From contig DNTA01000023.1 in NCBI GenBank assembly GCA_003500135.1, positions 1-38,804 on the forward strand: a stretch of 38,804 nucleotides of DNA, in the 5' to 3' direction. How positions within the stretch are numbered: position 1 is the stretch's first letter; the number at the start of each line of letters is the position of its first letter. The DNA comes from Cytophagales bacterium. GTDB taxonomy: Bacteria > Bacteroidota > Bacteroidia > Cytophagales > Cyclobacteriaceae. The position numbers were made by a program, and so were the translations under genes. Below the pieces are notes generated by a model. The model searched no databases. It saw only the letters and a list, made by a program, of their open reading frames with translations, and had not been told where the DNA came from. Shown here one piece after another: positions 1-7,920 of this stretch.

Positions 1-914
1 ATCTGAGGATGGTCTAAATAGCCTTCATTAGCCACGTCAAGCACGCCCACATCAATAATGGCCCGATAGGAGGTCTGTCCGTAATCTTCTTCGTTGATCT
101 CAAATGACTCTCCGGATGGATTGGCCTCCATAGCGCCGATAGGAACCTTGGGTTTTTCTGTGATCTCAATAATTTCGGCATAAAGCTTAAACACATCGCT
201 CTCCATTCCCGGTATGGTCTCTTCGGAGAACAGGTTATTGCCAAAGAATAGCGTTTCTCCTACTCGAAAGTGATTAACGCCGGCCGGGATTTGATGGCGA
301 AATAAAAGGGGGATCACAACCGAAGTGCCACCGGTTACCCATGGTATTTTTCGATTAAAACGTGCTTCAATCAATTGCTCATACAAACTTAGCTGTACCA
401 GCTTATCTTCAGAAGGCATTACTCCGTACAGGCAGTTCAGGTTAGCGCCAATACCGGTCACTTCGATATTTGGCAATTCAAAGATACGCCCGTAGAAGTC
501 CATAAGGTTTTCCCCCATGATCCCTTCCCTGAGGTCGCCCAGTTCGATCATAATGATCACCTTATGGGTTTTGTTTTGCCTTCCTGCTTCTTCCGACAGC
601 CACTGAATAGTAGTAAATTCGGTATTGAAACTCGCATCGGCGTATTTGATTACATTTTTGATACTGCGTTTGGCAGGTGGTTTAATATACACAGTCTCGA
701 CATCCGGATTGATCTTTTTGATCATTTTGAGGTTGGTGATACGTGCATCGCATATTTCACGAATGCCCATATCAATGAGGAACCGTATATACTTTTCTTC
801 ACCACATAGCAATTTCGATACTACCGCCCACTCTGTGTCGTGTTCTTTAAAAAGTTTGTCGAGGAACTCGTAATTGTGTTGTAGCTTGTTTTTGTCTAAA
901 GTTATATATGCCAT
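1..914 (-). CDS. Alanine/ornithine racemase family PLP-dependent enzyme (partial, runs off left edge)
   Basis: The minus strand is open from an ATG at 914 to the window edge, giving 304 codons with no stop. The protein starts MAYITLDKNKLQHNYEFL, followed by WAVVSKLLCG, which places the PLP Schiff-base lysine at residue 34 at the end of the first barrel strand, as in fold-type III racemases. Later segments (IELGDLREGIM, GIGANLNCLYG, WVTGGTSVVIPL, FRVGETLFFG) match the alanine/ornithine racemase family, whose members are usually about 350-390 residues. The C-terminal part is therefore missing here. The start lies 3 bp after the stop of the alanine racemase, so the two are translationally coupled. 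The family racemizes free amino acids such as ornithine, lysine or alanine. The actual substrate cannot be read from the sequence. Confidence 0.85.
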   Translation of the reverse strand, partial: MAYITLDKNKLQHNYEFLDKLFKEHDTEWAVVSKLLCGEEKYIRFLIDMGIREICDARITNLKMIKKINPDVETVYIKPPAKRSIKNVIKYADASFNTEFTTIQWLSEEAGRQNKTHKVIIMIELGDLREGIMGENLMDFYGRIFELPNIEVTGIGANLNCLYGVMPSEDKLVQLSLYEQLIEARFNRKIPWVTGGTSVVIPLLFRHQIPAGVNHFRVGETLFFGNNLFSEETIPGMESDVFKLYAEIIEITEKPKVPIGAMEANPSGESFEINEEDYGQTSYRAIIDVGVLDVANEGYLDHPQ

Positions 915-917
915 TGT

Positions 918-2069
918 TTAATCAACTATTATTCTTGGTATATCCTTTGGTAAGCGCGTAAGCAACTCATAGTTGAGCTGGTTACTCAGTTCACCAAATG
1001 AAGCCACGGAAATATCCAAATCACCCTGGCTCCCTATTAATACAACTTCATCACCCGGCTGAGGGTTCTCAACATTGGTCACGTCTATGAGCATCATGTT
1101 CATATTTACCAGGCCGATCACACTCACGCGTTGGCCATGCAGGAGCACGCGGCCATGATTGGATAGCGACCGGCTATATCCATGGGAATATCCAACAGGT
1201 ATACTGGCCACGGTAATGTCGTTTTCAGCCATAAAGGTGGTGCCATACCCTACAAATTCACCGGTCTTGACCGATTTTATATCCATCAGGTGAGTTTTCC
1301 ATGTGATTACCCGTTTTAACGGATCATGTTTATCCGGGTTTTTACCCAGGAAGTTTACAAATGTTTCCCGGCTGGGCCAGTAGCCATATTGCAATATGCC
1401 AATGCGTACCATGTCCATCATCGTTTTGGGAAAGTTGATCATGGCCGCAGAACAGGCAGTATGGTGCTTTACCCTTGGGAAACCTCTTTTTTCGAACCAC
1501 TTAATGTGGTTATGCATCATTTTATATTGCCGCTGAATGCGGTAGTAGTTGGCCACGCTTTCTGCACCCGCAAAATGCGTACAAAGCCCTTTTACCTCCA
1601 ACAGGGGCTCGTTTTCGCGAATAGTATTGAGGGTTACCTCAAATAGTTTTCTTGGAATACCGGTCCGGTTCATGCCCGTTTCCAGTTCGATGTGAATGCG
1701 GGCCGGTTTTTTCACCTTTTTCGCCGCTGATAAAGCCTGTTGCAACCTGAACTGGTCGAATACATAAAACTCGATATCGTTTTCCACGCACCATTCCACG
1801 GCTTCCGGTTCCACCATGCCCATGATCATTATTTTCACATGGTTTTGAAAACTTTGGTGTAGCGTATAAGCTTCAAAGGAATCAAAAACAGAAAAGTGCC
1901 TGATACCACAGTCTTTTGCTAAATGCGGAAATACTTCAATGCCATGGCCATAGGCGTTGCCTTTTACTACAGAGGAGTACACTCTTTCATCACCCACTCT
2001 GTTTTTCAAAAAGCGCAGGTTGTTGCACAGGGCCTCTTTACTCAACTCGATCACGGAGGTATTACGCAT
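918..2069 (-). CDS. alr: Alanine racemase (PLP-dependent)
   Basis: This 383-residue protein is close to the usual length for alanine racemases, which interconvert L- and D-alanine in the cytoplasm. The PLP lysine is K36 in VVKGNAYGHG. The second catalytic residue, the tyrosine of the VGYGTTF segment, is Y275, followed by IPVGYSHGYSRSLSNHGRV. The usual MDQ motif near the C-terminus reads MNM here (residues 323-325), an Asp-to-Asn change. It sits in an operon with an amidohydrolase, an acetyltransferase, a symporter and a second racemase. A catabolic or salvage role, rather than the housekeeping cell-wall role, is therefore plausible but inferred. Its ATG overlaps the stop of the upstream gene by 1 bp (TAATG). 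Confidence 0.88.
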   Translation of the reverse strand: MRNTSVIELSKEALCNNLRFLKNRVGDERVYSSVVKGNAYGHGIEVFPHLAKDCGIRHFSVFDSFEAYTLHQSFQNHVKIMIMGMVEPEAVEWCVENDIEFYVFDQFRLQQALSAAKKVKKPARIHIELETGMNRTGIPRKLFEVTLNTIRENEPLLEVKGLCTHFAGAESVANYYRIQRQYKMMHNHIKWFEKRGFPRVKHHTACSAAMINFPKTMMDMVRIGILQYGYWPSRETFVNFLGKNPDKHDPLKRVITWKTHLMDIKSVKTGEFVGYGTTFMAENDITVASIPVGYSHGYSRSLSNHGRVLLHGQRVSVIGLVNMNMMLIDVTNVENPQPGDEVVLIGSQGDLDISVASFGELSNQLNYELLTRLPKDIPRIIVD

Positions 2070-3199
2070 TATTGCTGATCAATTTGGTGAATGATATGAT
2101 AAAACATTTTACTTCCGCTGTCTATCAGGCTGTCCGGAAAATCATAATCCGGATTATGCAGTGCCGGTGTGTTTTCACCAGCCCCAAGCCCAAACATCGC
2201 ACCTCTGAATTTTTTGGTGAACAACCCAAAATCTTCACCCCATTTAAAGGGTTCTTTCTTTTCGTGGATATCGTATTTCAGCTCACAGGCCGCCTGCCGT
2301 ATAAAAACAACAGCGGATGGGTCATTTTGGTTACTGAAAAATTCCTGTGTCCACGATATATCGCACTGAATGCCGTAGTGGTCGCAGATTTGCATAACCA
2401 ACTCTGTGGCTTTCTGGGATTGCAACTTCATCACCTTATTGCTCCACGATCGAAAGGTAAAACCCATTTCGGCCTCACCTGCCGAGGTGCCATAGGCTCT
2501 TTCTCCCAGCTCGACAAAGATTGTGGTCACCAGGAAGAAATCCTCTGCTGTAATATCCGGTGTGGCAATATCAAGTAAGGCTTTGATGATATCAGCCGTG
2601 GGCGCTCCGGGGTTGATGCCATTCTCCGGTTCAGCTGCATGTGAAGTTTTGCCTTTCAAAGCGATCACCATGCTGCGTGCTGCAGGTGTGAAAGCCCTTT
2701 CTTTCACGATCACCTGATTCAGAGGATAGCCCGGAATATTGTGGAGTGCATACACAAAGTCGGGCTCTATATCAAATGCGGGGTCCTCCAAAACACCGGC
2801 TGCCCCTTCACCTACTTCTTCAGCAGGTTGGAAAACGAGGTGGACATCGGTCTTTTCCATCCTTTTTTCACTGAGCAAATTGGCCAGCGCTACCAGGATG
2901 GCAGTGTGTCCATCGTGTCCGCATTTGTGTGCTACCCGTTTTTTTGTCGACCGGTAGTCAAACTCATTGATCTCCTGAATAGGCAGGGCGTCCATATCAC
3001 CTCTAATCAACACACTCTTCCCGCTGTTTTGGCTTTTAAATGAGGCCAAAACACCCGTTTTTCCTACCTTTTTTAATTCATCATGGTCCATCGATTCCAG
3101 GGCTTCCATCACGAGTGCCTGAGTTTGGAATTCCTCTCCTGATAGTTCAGGGTTCCTGTGAATCTTTTTTCTCAGTTCAATAAGTTCGTCTGTAGACAT
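2069..3199 (-). CDS. M20-family amidohydrolase (N-acyl-amino-acid deacylase type)
   Basis: This 376-residue zinc or cobalt hydrolase belongs to the M20 peptidase D group (hippurate hydrolase / N-acetyl amino acid deacetylase). Visible motifs are the N-terminal LRKKIHRNPELSGEEF, the segment LIRGDMDALPIQE, the metal site HKCGHDGH (C93, H95, H98), and the catalytic and metal glutamates in FQPAEEVGEGA (E127/E128). A further histidine lies in YALHNIPG and another in the C-terminal TPALHNPDYDF. No signal peptide is visible, so it is probably cytoplasmic. It lies 9 bp after the GNAT gene and overlaps alr by 1 bp. The family cleaves N-acyl or peptide amide bonds to release free amino acids, which fits a salvage operon. 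The exact substrate is unknown. Confidence 0.88.
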   Translation of the reverse strand: MSTDELIELRKKIHRNPELSGEEFQTQALVMEALESMDHDELKKVGKTGVLASFKSQNSGKSVLIRGDMDALPIQEINEFDYRSTKKRVAHKCGHDGHTAILVALANLLSEKRMEKTDVHLVFQPAEEVGEGAAGVLEDPAFDIEPDFVYALHNIPGYPLNQVIVKERAFTPAARSMVIALKGKTSHAAEPENGINPGAPTADIIKALLDIATPDITAEDFFLVTTIFVELGERAYGTSAGEAEMGFTFRSWSNKVMKLQSQKATELVMQICDHYGIQCDISWTQEFFSNQNDPSAVVFIRQAACELKYDIHEKKEPFKWGEDFGLFTKKFRGAMFGLGAGENTPALHNPDYDFPDSLIDSGSKMFYHIIHQIDQQ

Positions 3200-3208
3200 T
3201 TTTTCTTT

Positions 3209-3649
3209 TTACCTTTTCCATCTCATTTCGAGGTAAGGATTGGTGAAGCCCATCTTTTCGTAAAGGAACTTCGCCGGGTTGTCTTTTTCAACATGAAGCG
3301 CTATATCTCCTTCACTGTTATCAATGGTTGACTGCATTAACTTTTTGCCCATCCCCTTACCTCTTTGATTGCGGTGAACGGCAATATATACCAGTATGTT
3401 TTCAGGTATATAACCGCCCATTCCCGTCTTATTGATCACTACAGCGCCAACAGTTTCGCCATTTTCTTCTGCATGAACTATAAAGCCTCCCGGTCGTCCA
3501 TCTATCGCCATGGCATAGTCGACTGCTTTTCTGATATACTTCCTGTCGTCGCCGTATTGATCGAGATATTCGTAGAGGAAAGATACTACTTTCTCCAGTT
3601 TTTCTTCGGTATAATTGCCTTTTGTTATGATTTCAATTGTAGCGTCCAT
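3209..3649 (-). CDS. GNAT family N-acetyltransferase
   Basis: This 146-residue protein has a single GNAT fold. The acetyl-CoA pyrophosphate-binding motif A is HRNQRGKGMGKKL at residues 92-104. It is followed by the C-terminal motif B region with the typical NPAKFLYEKMGF signature. The gene is third-closest to the left edge of a compact operon: 29 bp after the symporter stop and 9 bp before the M20 amidohydrolase. An acetyltransferase paired with a putative deacylase and two racemases suggests an N-acetylated amino acid intermediate. GNAT specificity cannot be predicted from sequence, so this is inference. Confidence 0.85.
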   Translation of the reverse strand: MDATIEIITKGNYTEEKLEKVVSFLYEYLDQYGDDRKYIRKAVDYAMAIDGRPGGFIVHAEENGETVGAVVINKTGMGGYIPENILVYIAVHRNQRGKGMGKKLMQSTIDNSEGDIALHVEKDNPAKFLYEKMGFTNPYLEMRWKR

Positions 3650-3678
3650 AATTGAGTATTTGTCGTTTTAATATTGCA

Positions 3679-5112
3679 TTATTGAGATATAAGTCGTCTT
3701 TCGATCATGTGAACCACCTGGTATACAATAAATGACACGGTCAATCCGAAAATAATTGGATCGAGGTTGTAAGGCAGTTCGGTATTTAAATATGTCAATA
3801 CGAGTGTCAGACCGCCACCGCTGAGCATAGACAGTATCGCGCCTGTAGAATTCGGCTTTTTGTTAAAAACACCAGCCAGCACCGGTACCAGCAGACCCGA
3901 TACCATAAAAGAATAGGAGAGGAGCATCAGGTCAAGTACATTTTCCATCGTGGAGGCTATGGTTATGGCTGTCGCTCCGATAATGAAGGTGATGATTTGA
4001 GAGAAGCGGAGCTCTTTTTTATGACTCATCCTTTTGTGTGTACTGATTATGTCAGTCATGATATTGCCTGAAGCGGCCATCAGGCAGCTATCGGCAGTGG
4101 ATAAAATGGCCGAGAAATAAGCCGACATCATTAACCCCATTAGGCCAACGGGAAGCACATTTTTCAAAAGCAGTGGCAATCCTATTTCCTCATCAATTTC
4201 TGCCAGAGCTGTATAACCATCGCCTTCAAACATACCCTGAATAAGCGCAGCACGCGCAAACAGGCCCAATAATACACCCAGGAATGCCATGATCGGGTAC
4301 TCGAACAAACCCGCTATAAACCAGGCGCGCTTTGCCGTTTTGACATCACGGCAGGCATATATTCTCTGGTAAAGTGTCATGCCGACAAACCAGATTGGGA
4401 TTATTGTTATGCCCCAGTTGGCAAATTGAACCCAGGTGATGTTTTGTAAGGATAAAAAGGATAAATCAATAGTTGCTTTGAGCCCTTCTACGCCGCCGAC
4501 ACTATAATAACCCAGTGGTATGCCAATGAATAAAAGGCCTCCCATGAGGATGATCCATTGGATCGTATCGGTATAGATCACGGCTTTTAAGCCACCCATC
4601 ACAGTATACACTACGGCAATAGAACCCATAATGATCAGGGCCTGGAAAAGACCCAGGCCGTCGAAAGTGGCGGAGGCAAGTTTGGCGCCTGCCAGTATTT
4701 GAGAGCTGGTAAAGCCCAGGTATCCGATAGCCGAAATGATTCCTGCTAGCAGGGCCACCCTTTTGTTGAAAAAGTGCTCAAATATCTGAGGGAAAGTAAA
4801 TAGCTTTTCTTTACTGGACAGGGGGTAAACTTTTGGTATCAACACGATTGCACTGAGCCATGCGCCGATAAGACCGGTGAAGAGCATCCATGAGCCGCTT
4901 AGGCCTATTGTGAAGCCCAGGCCACCCAGGCCTATAGAAAACCCACCGCCAACATCGGTCGCCACTACCGATAACCCCACGTGGCCACTTCCCATGTCAC
5001 GACCACCCACGTAGTAGTCTTCATTATTTTTATTTCGCCTGAGAAAATAGTATCCAACGCCTAACATGAGCGCCATGTAGACGAAAAATATGATGATATC
5101 TGCTATATGCAT
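3679..5112 (-). CDS. Sodium:solute symporter (SSS family)
   Basis: This 477-residue protein is made almost entirely of hydrophobic helices (about 13), as expected for the SSS family. The N-terminus IIIFFVYMALMLGVGYYF is the first helix. It is followed by the family signature EDYYVGGRDMGSGHVGLSVVAT at about residues 31-52 and a glycine-rich second helix. The later segment YFSAILSTADSCLMAASGNI matches the conserved helix that contributes the Na+ site. It is the first gene of the minus-strand operon, so its substrate is probably what the downstream racemases and amidohydrolase act on, such as an amino acid or N-acyl amino acid. A MarR gene lies 206 bp upstream on the same strand and could regulate it. 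Confidence 0.88.
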   Translation of the reverse strand: MHIADIIIFFVYMALMLGVGYYFLRRNKNNEDYYVGGRDMGSGHVGLSVVATDVGGGFSIGLGGLGFTIGLSGSWMLFTGLIGAWLSAIVLIPKVYPLSSKEKLFTFPQIFEHFFNKRVALLAGIISAIGYLGFTSSQILAGAKLASATFDGLGLFQALIIMGSIAVVYTVMGGLKAVIYTDTIQWIILMGGLLFIGIPLGYYSVGGVEGLKATIDLSFLSLQNITWVQFANWGITIIPIWFVGMTLYQRIYACRDVKTAKRAWFIAGLFEYPIMAFLGVLLGLFARAALIQGMFEGDGYTALAEIDEEIGLPLLLKNVLPVGLMGLMMSAYFSAILSTADSCLMAASGNIMTDIISTHKRMSHKKELRFSQIITFIIGATAITIASTMENVLDLMLLSYSFMVSGLLVPVLAGVFNKKPNSTGAILSMLSGGGLTLVLTYLNTELPYNLDPIIFGLTVSFIVYQVVHMIERRLISQ

Positions 5113-5318
5113 GGTTGTTTAAAAAAGTCGTTTTTGTTTCAACACAAAAAATTTAAAAAATTAAGAGGCCCTGGTTTGAATTAGAGTTGTTAAAGGAGCA
5201 GGAAATGTCCTTTTTGTGCTGAGTGATTTTTTTCGATCTTTCATTAGTAGATTAAATAGTTTCTACACGAACAAAATTAAGACAAATAAAAAGAATATGG
5301 AAATTTAAGTTCAAAAAG

Positions 5319-5807
5319 CTATTGTTTAACAATCGGATCGTTGATGGCCAGCATGGGCGCTGCATCGATCTTGTCGATATCCATTATTTCCACCAACATA
5401 TGGATTGCTTCATTAAGTTGGTTGATTTTGTCGGGGGGCAGTTTGGCCAGTTTTTTCATCAGTTTCTCCTGCATCAAAGGTGGTATTTGATCCAGTAGTG
5501 AAGCGCCGTTGGAAGTGATGACAATATGCGAAACGCGCTTATCACCTTGCATTTTGGGCAGCCGCGCCAGAAATCCCTTTTTTTCCAGCCTTTGTACAAT
5601 ACCTGTTACAGTTGAGGCATTGAGGTTTAAAAAATTTTTAATTTCAGTGGGTGTGGCCTTATATTCCAGTTTGCTTTTCAGGTAATTGAGCGTGAGTAAC
5701 TGTGGAATACTAACGCCGTATTCCTTCTCGATACGTTTGCTCTCCAGATTGATTGAACGGATGATCTTTCGAATATCAATTAACAGATTTGAGTAGTTGT
5801 TTTCCAT
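5319..5807 (-). CDS. MarR family transcriptional regulator
   Basis: Reading from the internal ATG at 5807 gives MENNYSNLLIDIRKIIRS and a 162-residue protein, the normal size for MarR dimers. An in-frame ATG further upstream (5876) would add 23 residues that look unlike the family and would overlap the promoter box at 5830-5837, so I prefer 5807. The winged helix-turn-helix spans about residues 50-110: TPTEIKNFLNLNASTVTGIV, then the wing with the conserved GDKR. The gene is divergent from the MscS channel and is followed, on the same strand, by the symporter operon. Its ligand and target promoters are unknown. The adjacent operon is the obvious candidate target. Confidence 0.85.
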   Translation of the reverse strand: MENNYSNLLIDIRKIIRSINLESKRIEKEYGVSIPQLLTLNYLKSKLEYKATPTEIKNFLNLNASTVTGIVQRLEKKGFLARLPKMQGDKRVSHIVITSNGASLLDQIPPLMQEKLMKKLAKLPPDKINQLNEAIHMLVEIMDIDKIDAAPMLAINDPIVKQ

Positions 5808-5829
5808 AAGTTCGGAATAAAAATATGGA

Positions 5830-5837
5830 CAAATATA
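5830..5837 (-). promoter_or_regulatory. Bacteroidota -7 box upstream of marR
   Basis: The minus strand reads TATATTTG, a perfect match to the Bacteroidota -7 consensus TAnnTTTG, 22 bases before the chosen marR ATG. No good -33 TTTG is found at the normal distance, so activity may depend on the -7 box alone or on an activator. Confidence 0.45.
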
Positions 5838-5933
5838 AGTGGCATGTTTTGATTTTGAGAAATATTTTCTGTACAAACTATCGTTAGCGCCAGTTTTGCT
5901 ACATTTTTTCTAAATTGACACAAAAGAAAAAAC

Positions 5934-7034
5934 ATGGAAGACATCATAGATTTGTTTAATAATGACCAGTGGCTTTGGCTGGTCATTCTAGGTACACTTT
6001 TTATTACTTTTATTGTTCACTTTTGGGGCTACAAAGTGGGATGCCGCTGGATTGCCAAAACAGATAATCATCATATAAAAATACTTTTCACTAAGGCGCG
6101 GTATCCTTCGCTGATTGTCCTATGGTTGATTGAACTCAATATTTTCCGGGGTTCATACCTCGAGACTAAGAGTGATAAAATATGGATAGACCATCTGATT
6201 TATATTCTTACTGTCACGATGGTCTCTTGGCTGCTCATTGCCATAGTGTTGGCTGCCAAGCGAATGATTTTATCAAAGTATGATATCAAACAAAAAGATA
6301 ATCTCAGAGCGCGAAAGCTGCATACGCAGCTCAACGTCCTGAAAAATATCATTGTGACTATCATTGTCATACTGGGTGTTGGCATAGCGCTTATGACATT
6401 CGACCAGGTAAAACAATTGGGTACCAGCATTTTGGCTTCTGCTGGTGTGGCAGGGATCATTATTGGCTTTGCTGCACAGAAAAGTATTGCAACTGTGCTG
6501 GCAGGGTTTCAGATTGCCATGACACAACCCATTCGTATTGATGACGTAGTGATTGTAGAAAATGAATGGGGCAGAATAGAGGAGATCACCCTGACCTATG
6601 TAGTGGTCCTGATTTGGGATCAGCGCAGGCTGATAATACCGATCACTTACTTTATTGAAAAGCCTTTCCAGAACTGGACGAGGGAAAATTCTATGATTTG
6701 GGGCACAGTGTTTATTTATACTGATTATACCATGCCTGTCCAGGCTTTAAGGGAGGAATTGACCCGTTTGGTAAAAGGTACCGATTTATGGGATGGTAAA
6801 ATCAATGTATTACAGGTTACCAATGCAACCGAAAGCGCCATGGAGATCAGGGCTTTGGTGAGTGCAGTTGATTCCCCAACAGCCTGGGATCTTAGGGTAT
6901 ACCTGAGAGAAAAGCTGATTGAGTTTATTCAAAAGGAATATCCGGAGTCTCTGCCAAAATCAAGGGTAATCATAAAACAATCTGATTTAACAAATAGTGC
7001 TACTGGTGCAAACAACAAAAGTCAAGTAACGTGA
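5934..7034 (+). CDS. MscS-family mechanosensitive ion channel
   Basis: This 366-residue inner-membrane protein has roughly five hydrophobic segments: about residues 13-36, 57-72, 86-110, 136-156 and 166-198. The last is the pore-lining helix, rich in Gly and Ala (SAGVAGIIIGFAAQKS). The MscS beta domain follows at about 200-250 (RIDDVVIVENEWGRIEEI, then RRLIIPITYF). The remainder is the mixed C-terminal cytoplasmic domain. Such channels open under membrane tension to release solutes during hypo-osmotic shock. The gene stands alone, divergent from marR, and is followed by a strong bidirectional terminator. The N-terminal part is longer than in the simplest MscS proteins, as in many Bacteroidota homologues. 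Confidence 0.9.
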   Translation: MEDIIDLFNNDQWLWLVILGTLFITFIVHFWGYKVGCRWIAKTDNHHIKILFTKARYPSLIVLWLIELNIFRGSYLETKSDKIWIDHLIYILTVTMVSWLLIAIVLAAKRMILSKYDIKQKDNLRARKLHTQLNVLKNIIVTIIVILGVGIALMTFDQVKQLGTSILASAGVAGIIIGFAAQKSIATVLAGFQIAMTQPIRIDDVVIVENEWGRIEEITLTYVVVLIWDQRRLIIPITYFIEKPFQNWTRENSMIWGTVFIYTDYTMPVQALREELTRLVKGTDLWDGKINVLQVTNATESAMEIRALVSAVDSPTAWDLRVYLREKLIEFIQKEYPESLPKSRVIIKQSDLTNSATGANNKSQVT

Positions 7035-7095
7035 TAGCATTAAAACAACAGTGTAGTTGGTAAGTGGTTGGTTTTCATGGTTGTTTGTTTTGTTT

Positions 7096-7131
7096 AAAAG
7101 GGTTACGACAGTTTTGCCGTAACCCTTTTTA
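7096..7131. terminator. Bidirectional intrinsic terminator
   Basis: A perfect 12-bp stem (AAAAGGGTTACG at 7096-7107 with CGTAACCCTTTT at 7118-7129) encloses a 10-base loop and has T-rich or A-rich flanks. It sits between the convergent MscS and bcp genes and can serve both. Confidence 0.85.
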
Positions 7132-7163
7132 ATTCTAAACCTCATTATTTCACAGGAGGTAGC

Positions 7164-7625
7164 TTATTGTAATATCTGGGCCGTATGATCCTTGGTTTTG
7201 ACCTTTTGGATTACCTCTTCAATTACTCCGTTTTCATCTATCAAAAAGGTTGTGCGAAGGGTACCCATGTATTTTTTGCCATACATGCTTTTCTCACCCC
7301 AGGTGCCGTACGCTTCGTGTACCTTATGATCGGTATCAGCGATAAGCCTGAAGGGAAGCGATTGCTTGTCGATAAATTTCTGATGCGATTTCTCATCGTC
7401 CTGGCTTACACCTACCACCTCGTATCCGGCCTTTTGCAGGGCCTCATAGTTGTCGCGCAGGTTACAGGCTTCGGCAGTACAACCGGGTGTATTGTCTTTA
7501 GGATAGAAGTACAACACTAACTTTTTGCCTTTGAAATCACTGAGACTGATTGATTCGCCATTTTGGTCTTTGGCATTGAAATCGGGTGCTTTGTCACCGG
7601 TATTTAATTCCATAGTATTTAGCAT
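7164..7625 (-). CDS. bcp: Thioredoxin-dependent thiol peroxidase (Bcp/PrxQ type)
   Basis: This 153-residue peroxiredoxin reduces hydrogen peroxide and organic peroxides using thioredoxin. The active site reads YPKDNTPGCTAEACNLRD, with the peroxidatic cysteine at C49 and the resolving cysteine five residues later at C54, the hallmark of the PrxQ/Bcp subgroup. The remaining fold is typical (VVGVSQDDEKSHQKF, LRTTFLIDENGVI). An ATG four codons downstream (7613) is an equally good start, because the conserved part begins MELNTGDKAPDF. The gene is monocistronic, convergent with MscS and separated from it by a shared terminator. Confidence 0.93.
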   Translation of the reverse strand: MLNTMELNTGDKAPDFNAKDQNGESISLSDFKGKKLVLYFYPKDNTPGCTAEACNLRDNYEALQKAGYEVVGVSQDDEKSHQKFIDKQSLPFRLIADTDHKVHEAYGTWGEKSMYGKKYMGTLRTTFLIDENGVIEEVIQKVKTKDHTAQILQ

Positions 7626-7711
7626 TTTTAGTTTCGGGTAAACCTATACTTTCAATAATGGAATTTAAACCAAAGGAAAACCAAAAAGTTTTTAATTTTA
7701 AGGGTTCAAGT

Positions 7712-7794
7712 GTTCAGGTTAAGTTTAATGTTACATGTTGAAGAATAAATAAGAGTGCATGGGTTAAAACTTCAGAAGTTCAGATTAAATGTTA
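7712..7794. repeat. Imperfect direct repeat pair in the bcp/OMP intergenic region
   Basis: The segment GTTCAGGTTAAGTTTAATGTTA (7712-7733) recurs as GTTCAGATTAAATGTTA (7778-7794) with one substitution and a 5-base gap. The 295-bp divergent spacer (7626-7920) is AT-rich and otherwise shows nothing recognisable. The repeat may be a regulator-binding pair or chance similarity. Confidence 0.35.
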
Positions 7795-7920
7795 ATCGTA
7801 TTATATCACTTTTTGAAATAGGAAATTAGAAATTAACTTAGAATAATTAACAATTACACGCTTAACCACTATATTAACAAACCATTTTAAGAACACTACC
7901 TTGATTTAACAGCGCTTGAA

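Noticed and set aside
1326..1646. Plus-strand open frames opposite alr and the amidohydrolase
   Set aside because: They are antisense shadows of well-supported minus-strand genes with clear catalytic motifs.
5272..5279. Perfect TAATTTTG -7 box on the minus strand upstream of the symporter
   Set aside because: It lies about 160 bases before the start codon and lacks a -33 element at the right spacing, so it is not listed as a promoter.
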